Assembly (NCBI GenBank): GCA_022511345.1
Contig: JAFLRR010000001.1
Span: 1-64,000 of the forward strand
DNA: 64,000 nt
Origin: Alistipes sp.
GTDB lineage: Bacteria > Bacteroidota > Bacteroidia > Bacteroidales > Rikenellaceae
Reading direction: 5' to 3'
Part shown: piece after piece, positions 60,894 through 64,000 of the stretch
Layout of the letters: every line of letters begins with the position of its first letter
Numbering within the stretch: the first letter of the stretch is position 1
Program-made: the position numbers and the translations under genes
Notes under the pieces: generated by a model
Databases searched by the model: none
What the model was told of the DNA's origin: nothing
The model's input: the letters and a program-made list of their open reading frames with translations, nothing else

Positions 60894-62162
60894 ATGAAAG
60901 CGTTTTTGAAAAAATTCCAGACCGAGGACTGGGTGGTATTCGCAGCCGGCGCGGTGATACTCGCACTGACGCTCGCATGCCCCAGATTAATGCCCAAAAT
61001 GCCGGCGCTGCTGACCTCGGGCGGCGACTTTGCGGCCGCAGGACTCATGTTCCTGTTCGTGGCGGCAATTACCGTATTCTGTCAGTATCTTCTGGGCAAG
61101 GAGAAGCCCTTCAAGGTCGTGCTGCCGCTGATTGCCGTCTTCATCATCTCGCTGCTGGCGCAGGTGGTGGCTCAGATAGGCATCATCAAGGAGTACGGTT
61201 TCGAGGCCGTGTTCTTCTCGGTGATTTTCGGACTTCTGATTCGCAACATATGGCATGTGCCCGACTGGATGAAGCCCGCCGTGCAGGGTGAGCTCTACAT
61301 CAAAATCGGTGTCGTCTGCCTCGGTGCGACCATCCTCTTCAACGACGTGATGAAGTCGGGTATGTACGGTCTGCTGCAGGCTTGCGTGGTGATTTTCGCA
61401 GTGTGGTTCTTCGCCTACTTCCTTTCGCGCAAGATGGGCGTAGACCGCAGCACGGCCATGATTCTCTCGAGCGGCGTGTCGATTTGCGGCGTGTCGGCCT
61501 GCATCACCGCATCAAAGGTGGCCGGCGGCGACGACAAGAAGCTCTCCTACATCATATCGCTGGTGCTCATCATCGTCGTGCCCATGATTTACCTCATGCC
61601 GTGGCTGGCAAACACCCTGCTGCCCCTGATATTCGACGACCCGCAGACCGTGAGCGAGGTGGCCGGCGCCTGGATCGGCGGCACCATCGACACCACCAGC
61701 GGCGTGGCAGCATCGAGCGAGATGCTGGGCCCCGTGGCACAGAGCAACGCCGTGATTATCAAGGCTACGCAGAACGTGCTCATCGGCGTGGTGGCATTTT
61801 TCATCGCACTCTACATGTCGACCCTCACCGGCACCGGCAAGAGCCAGGCTCCGTCGCTGAGCATCGTGTGGGAGAAGTTCCCGAAGTTCATCATCGGCTT
61901 CGTGCTGGCTTCGCTCGTATTCAGCATCTTCCAGATGAATGACCTCTTCGTTCTGGGCGGCAGCGAAACCAAAATAGCCAAGACGATGAGCACCGTGTTC
62001 TTCTCGCTGGCGTTCGTCTGCATCGGTCTTGACACCCGCCTGAAGGATATCATCTCGAAGGAGAACCGCCGTTCGCTCTGGGCCTTCGTAGCGGCACAAA
62101 CCTTCAACATCATCTTCACGCTGGTGGTTGCAGTGATACTCTTCGGATTCCTGAAGCACTAA
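60894..62162 (+). CDS. YeiH/UPF0324-family putative sulfate/anion exporter
   Basis: A 422-residue, about 11-helix membrane protein. The PSE-family signatures are SSGVSICGVSACITA and GAWIGGTIDTTSGVAA, followed by VGTM-like segments in the last third. Function of the family is still inferred (sulfite/sulfate or other anion export). The ATG at MKAFLKKFQTEDW was chosen over the upstream TTG. It follows the porin gene by 28 bases and may be co-transcribed. Confidence 0.88.
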   Translation: MKAFLKKFQTEDWVVFAAGAVILALTLACPRLMPKMPALLTSGGDFAAAGLMFLFVAAITVFCQYLLGKEKPFKVVLPLIAVFIISLLAQVVAQIGIIKEYGFEAVFFSVIFGLLIRNIWHVPDWMKPAVQGELYIKIGVVCLGATILFNDVMKSGMYGLLQACVVIFAVWFFAYFLSRKMGVDRSTAMILSSGVSICGVSACITASKVAGGDDKKLSYIISLVLIIVVPMIYLMPWLANTLLPLIFDDPQTVSEVAGAWIGGTIDTTSGVAASSEMLGPVAQSNAVIIKATQNVLIGVVAFFIALYMSTLTGTGKSQAPSLSIVWEKFPKFIIGFVLASLVFSIFQMNDLFVLGGSETKIAKTMSTVFFSLAFVCIGLDTRLKDIISKENRRSLWAFVAAQTFNIIFTLVVAVILFGFLKH

Positions 62163-62177
62163 TATTCGACAACGCAC

Positions 62178-62213
62178 AAAAAATGGCTGCCTCAACCAGG
62201 CAGCCATTTTTTT
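62178..62213 (+). terminator. Terminator of the porin-exporter operon
   Basis: Stem AAAAATGGCTGCCT / AGGCAGCCATTTTT with a CAACC loop and seven Ts. Confidence 0.9.
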
Positions 62214-62284
62214 GTCAATTATATATTGATGCACCAGGTTCGTCGACAGCTTTAATCTCGTCGATTTTTATCCTAATCTGAAGC

Positions 62285-64000
62285 TCACTCTCCAGGTTCA
62301 CGCTTGTCGAAAAATGAGCGGATGCGCTGCGCGCGGGCCGGGCCCACGACCTCGGCCAGCGCCTCGGTCGAAGCCGATTTGATGCCGGCCACCGAACGGA
62401 ACCTCTTGAGCAGTGCGCCGATGCTCTTGGCGCCGATGCCGTCGATTTTCTCCAGCTCGCTCTGTATGAACGATTTGCTGCGCTTTTGCCGGTGAAACGA
62501 TATGGCGAACCGGTGAACCTCTTCCTGAATGTGCGACAAGAGGTGAAACAGCGGCGAGGTAGCCCGCAGACCTACCAGCAGAGGCGGATAGCCCGTGTAG
62601 AGCTCCGTGGTTTTGTGGCGGCTGTCCTTGGCCAGGCCGGCGATGGGTATGTCGAGTCCCAGATGCTCCAGCACCTCGTGGATTACACCCATCTGACCCT
62701 TGCCGCCGTCGGCTATGATAAGGTCGGGAAGCTCCTGGCCCTCGGCCACCAGACGGCTGTAGCGGCGGTAGACAATCTCGCGCATCGAAGCGTAGTCGTC
62801 GGGGCCCTCGACAGTCTTGATGTTGAAGTGGCGGTACTCCTTGCGCGAGGGCTTGCCGTTGCGGAAGACGACGCACGAAGCCACGGGATCGGCACCCTGC
62901 AGGTTGGAGTTGTCGAAACACTCTATGTGCCGCGGCTGGCGGTCGAGGCCGAGTTCGCGGCGCATGGTCTCCATCAGGCGCTCGGTATGGCGTTCCGGGT
63001 TTCTGATTTCCAGATTCTTCATCTGCTCGGCGCGGTATATGCGTGCGCTCTTGCGCGAGAACTCCAGCAGGTCGGCCTTCTCGCCGCGCTGCGGCACGGT
63101 GAAGGTCACCCCGTCGAAGAGCATCGCCGCCGACGGAACGCAGGGCACGATGACCTCGCGCGCCAGCCGGCTGTCGGCCATCGAGTCCATGATATACTGA
63201 ATGGCCAGCGTAAGGGTCTGCTCCTCGGAGCTGTCGACACCGGCCGTGAGCCGCACCGTATGCACTCCGACAATCGAGCCGTGGCGTATGCGGACATAGT
63301 TGCAGTAGACCACATCGTCGTCGGGCAGCAGCGAGAAGACATCGACGTCGACAATCTTGGCGCTGACTATGACCGAGCGGCTGTGGTAGTTTTCAAGCGC
63401 CGCGAGCCGCATCTTGTACCTCTGCGCCGCCTCGAAACGCAGGTCTGCCGCGGCACGCGCCATCTCGCCCTCGAGGTATCTCTTCACGGGACGCAGGTCG
63501 CCCCGGAGCACCGACACGGCCATCTCGACCAGCGAGGCGTAATCCTCGGCCGTCTGTGCTCCGACGCAGGGACCCTTGCAGTTGCCTATGTGGTACTGCA
63601 GGCATACCCCGTAGCGGCCACGGGCTATGGCCTCGGGCGAGAGGTTGAGATTGCAGGTGCGCAGCGGGATGACCTCGCGGATGAATTCGAGCACCGTGTG
63701 CTGCATCGCCACCGACCCGTAGGGACCGAAATACTGCGAGCCGTCGCGTTCGAGCCGCCGCGTGGAGTGTATGCGCGGGAAGTTCTCGCGCCGGACGGCT
63801 ATCCACGGATAGGTCTTGTCGTCCTTGAGCAGTATGTTGTAGTGAGGCTGCAGGCTCTTGATGAGCGAGTTCTCGAGCAGCAGGGCGTCGGTCTCGCTGT
63901 CGACCACTATGTGACGCACCTCGGCTATGCGGCGCACCATCACGCGCACCTTGGCGCTGTGCTCGCGCGAATTGACGAAATAGGAGCTCACGCGCCGGCG
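62285..64000 (-). CDS. uvrC: UvrABC excinuclease subunit C (N-terminus outside window)
   Basis: The frame is open to the window end, so the first part of the GIY-YIG nuclease domain is missing; 571 codons remain. The remaining segment begins RRRVSSYF, matching UvrC after the GIY-YIG core, then VVDSETDALLLENSLIK. The UVR domain (LRFEAAQRYKMRLAAL), the UvrC endonuclease block (IECFDNSNLQGADPVAS) and the C-terminal helix-hairpin-helix (LEKIDGIGAKSIGALLKRF) follow in order. It makes both incisions in nucleotide excision repair. Confidence 0.95.
   Translation of the reverse strand, partial: RRRVSSYFVNSREHSAKVRVMVRRIAEVRHIVVDSETDALLLENSLIKSLQPHYNILLKDDKTYPWIAVRRENFPRIHSTRRLERDGSQYFGPYGSVAMQHTVLEFIREVIPLRTCNLNLSPEAIARGRYGVCLQYHIGNCKGPCVGAQTAEDYASLVEMAVSVLRGDLRPVKRYLEGEMARAAADLRFEAAQRYKMRLAALENYHSRSVIVSAKIVDVDVFSLLPDDDVVYCNYVRIRHGSIVGVHTVRLTAGVDSSEEQTLTLAIQYIMDSMADSRLAREVIVPCVPSAAMLFDGVTFTVPQRGEKADLLEFSRKSARIYRAEQMKNLEIRNPERHTERLMETMRRELGLDRQPRHIECFDNSNLQGADPVASCVVFRNGKPSRKEYRHFNIKTVEGPDDYASMREIVYRRYSRLVAEGQELPDLIIADGGKGQMGVIHEVLEHLGLDIPIAGLAKDSRHKTTELYTGYPPLLVGLRATSPLFHLLSHIQEEVHRFAISFHRQKRSKSFIQSELEKIDGIGAKSIGALLKRFRSVAGIKSASTEALAEVVGPARAQRIRSFFDKREPGE

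Overview
The window looks like chromosomal DNA of a gut Bacteroidales, most likely Alistipes or another Rikenellaceae. The support is GC-rich coding DNA with AT-rich gaps, promoters of the Bacteroidetes type (a -33 TTTG/TTG, about 19 bases, then TAnnTTTG), almost no Shine-Dalgarno sequences, a short primary sigma factor without a long region 1.1, a GlsA/GlsB glycine-lipid pair, a class B PBP ending in a PASTA domain, and surface BspA-type leucine-rich repeats. The genus is an inference; no 16S gene is present. I saw no prophage, insertion sequence, CRISPR array or rRNA operon. Almost everything is vertically inherited housekeeping DNA, so the unusual signals are in the gaps and in a few small genes.

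Layout. 1-1.6 kb: the end of a BspA-like surface protein and a 0.5 kb non-coding block built from AT-only heptamer arms. 1.6-7.7 kb: RNA modification and translation genes (rsmG, rlmN, hflX, rlmD), with a TonB protein and upp. 7.7-15.5 kb: a SIMPL protein, a large pectinesterase-like beta-helix protein, an MBL hydrolase, an FkbM methyltransferase, trmD, a four-helix-bundle gene between inverted AT-rich arms, lpxB and an FAH-family enzyme. 15.5-19.1 kb: a PepSY-like lipoprotein, tRNA-Thr(CGU), a CstA-type transporter with an unknown partner gene, and an isolated 0.2 kb transcription unit encoding a Thr-rich 39-residue peptide. 19.1-24.4 kb: tatD and dprA, then the fatty acid/phospholipid run yceD-rpmF-plsX-fabH on the minus strand, and rpmH on the plus strand. 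24.4-29.5 kb: a coiled-coil surface lipoprotein and the glsA-glsB pair. 29.5-38.6 kb: the first half of a dcw division/cell-wall cluster (rsmH, ftsL-like, ftsI, murE, mraY, murD, ftsW). 38.6-41.5 kb: a hexuronate module (SDR reductase, uxuA, GntR regulator). 41.6-46.6 kb, minus strand: pyrH, a 65-residue membrane microprotein and frr; a cysteine-pair lipoprotein; and a UbiE-type methyltransferase and LolC/E-like permease followed by two small envelope proteins. 46.7-51.2 kb: a zinc peptidase, an SGNH protein, an MBOAT acyltransferase and a PAP2 phosphatase, close or overlapping, probably an envelope-glycan acylation unit. 51.3-64 kb: lysS, tpiA, a YqaA-like protein, a MATE transporter, rpoD, an HtrA protease, an NhaC antiporter, a porin, a YeiH-type exporter and most of uvrC, whose N-terminus lies beyond the window.

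The strongest leads are (1) a repeat family of AATTAGN heptamer arms that occurs at three loci, once enclosing an S23/IVS-type four-helix-bundle gene in inverted orientation and twice without a gene, and (2) an orphan promoter-peptide-terminator unit that looks like an attenuation leader without an operon. Also notable are a lipoprotein with four Cys-Cys pairs, a marked preference for ATA isoleucine codons in ordinary genes, and a division cluster that stops after ftsW. All counts and alignments were done by eye.
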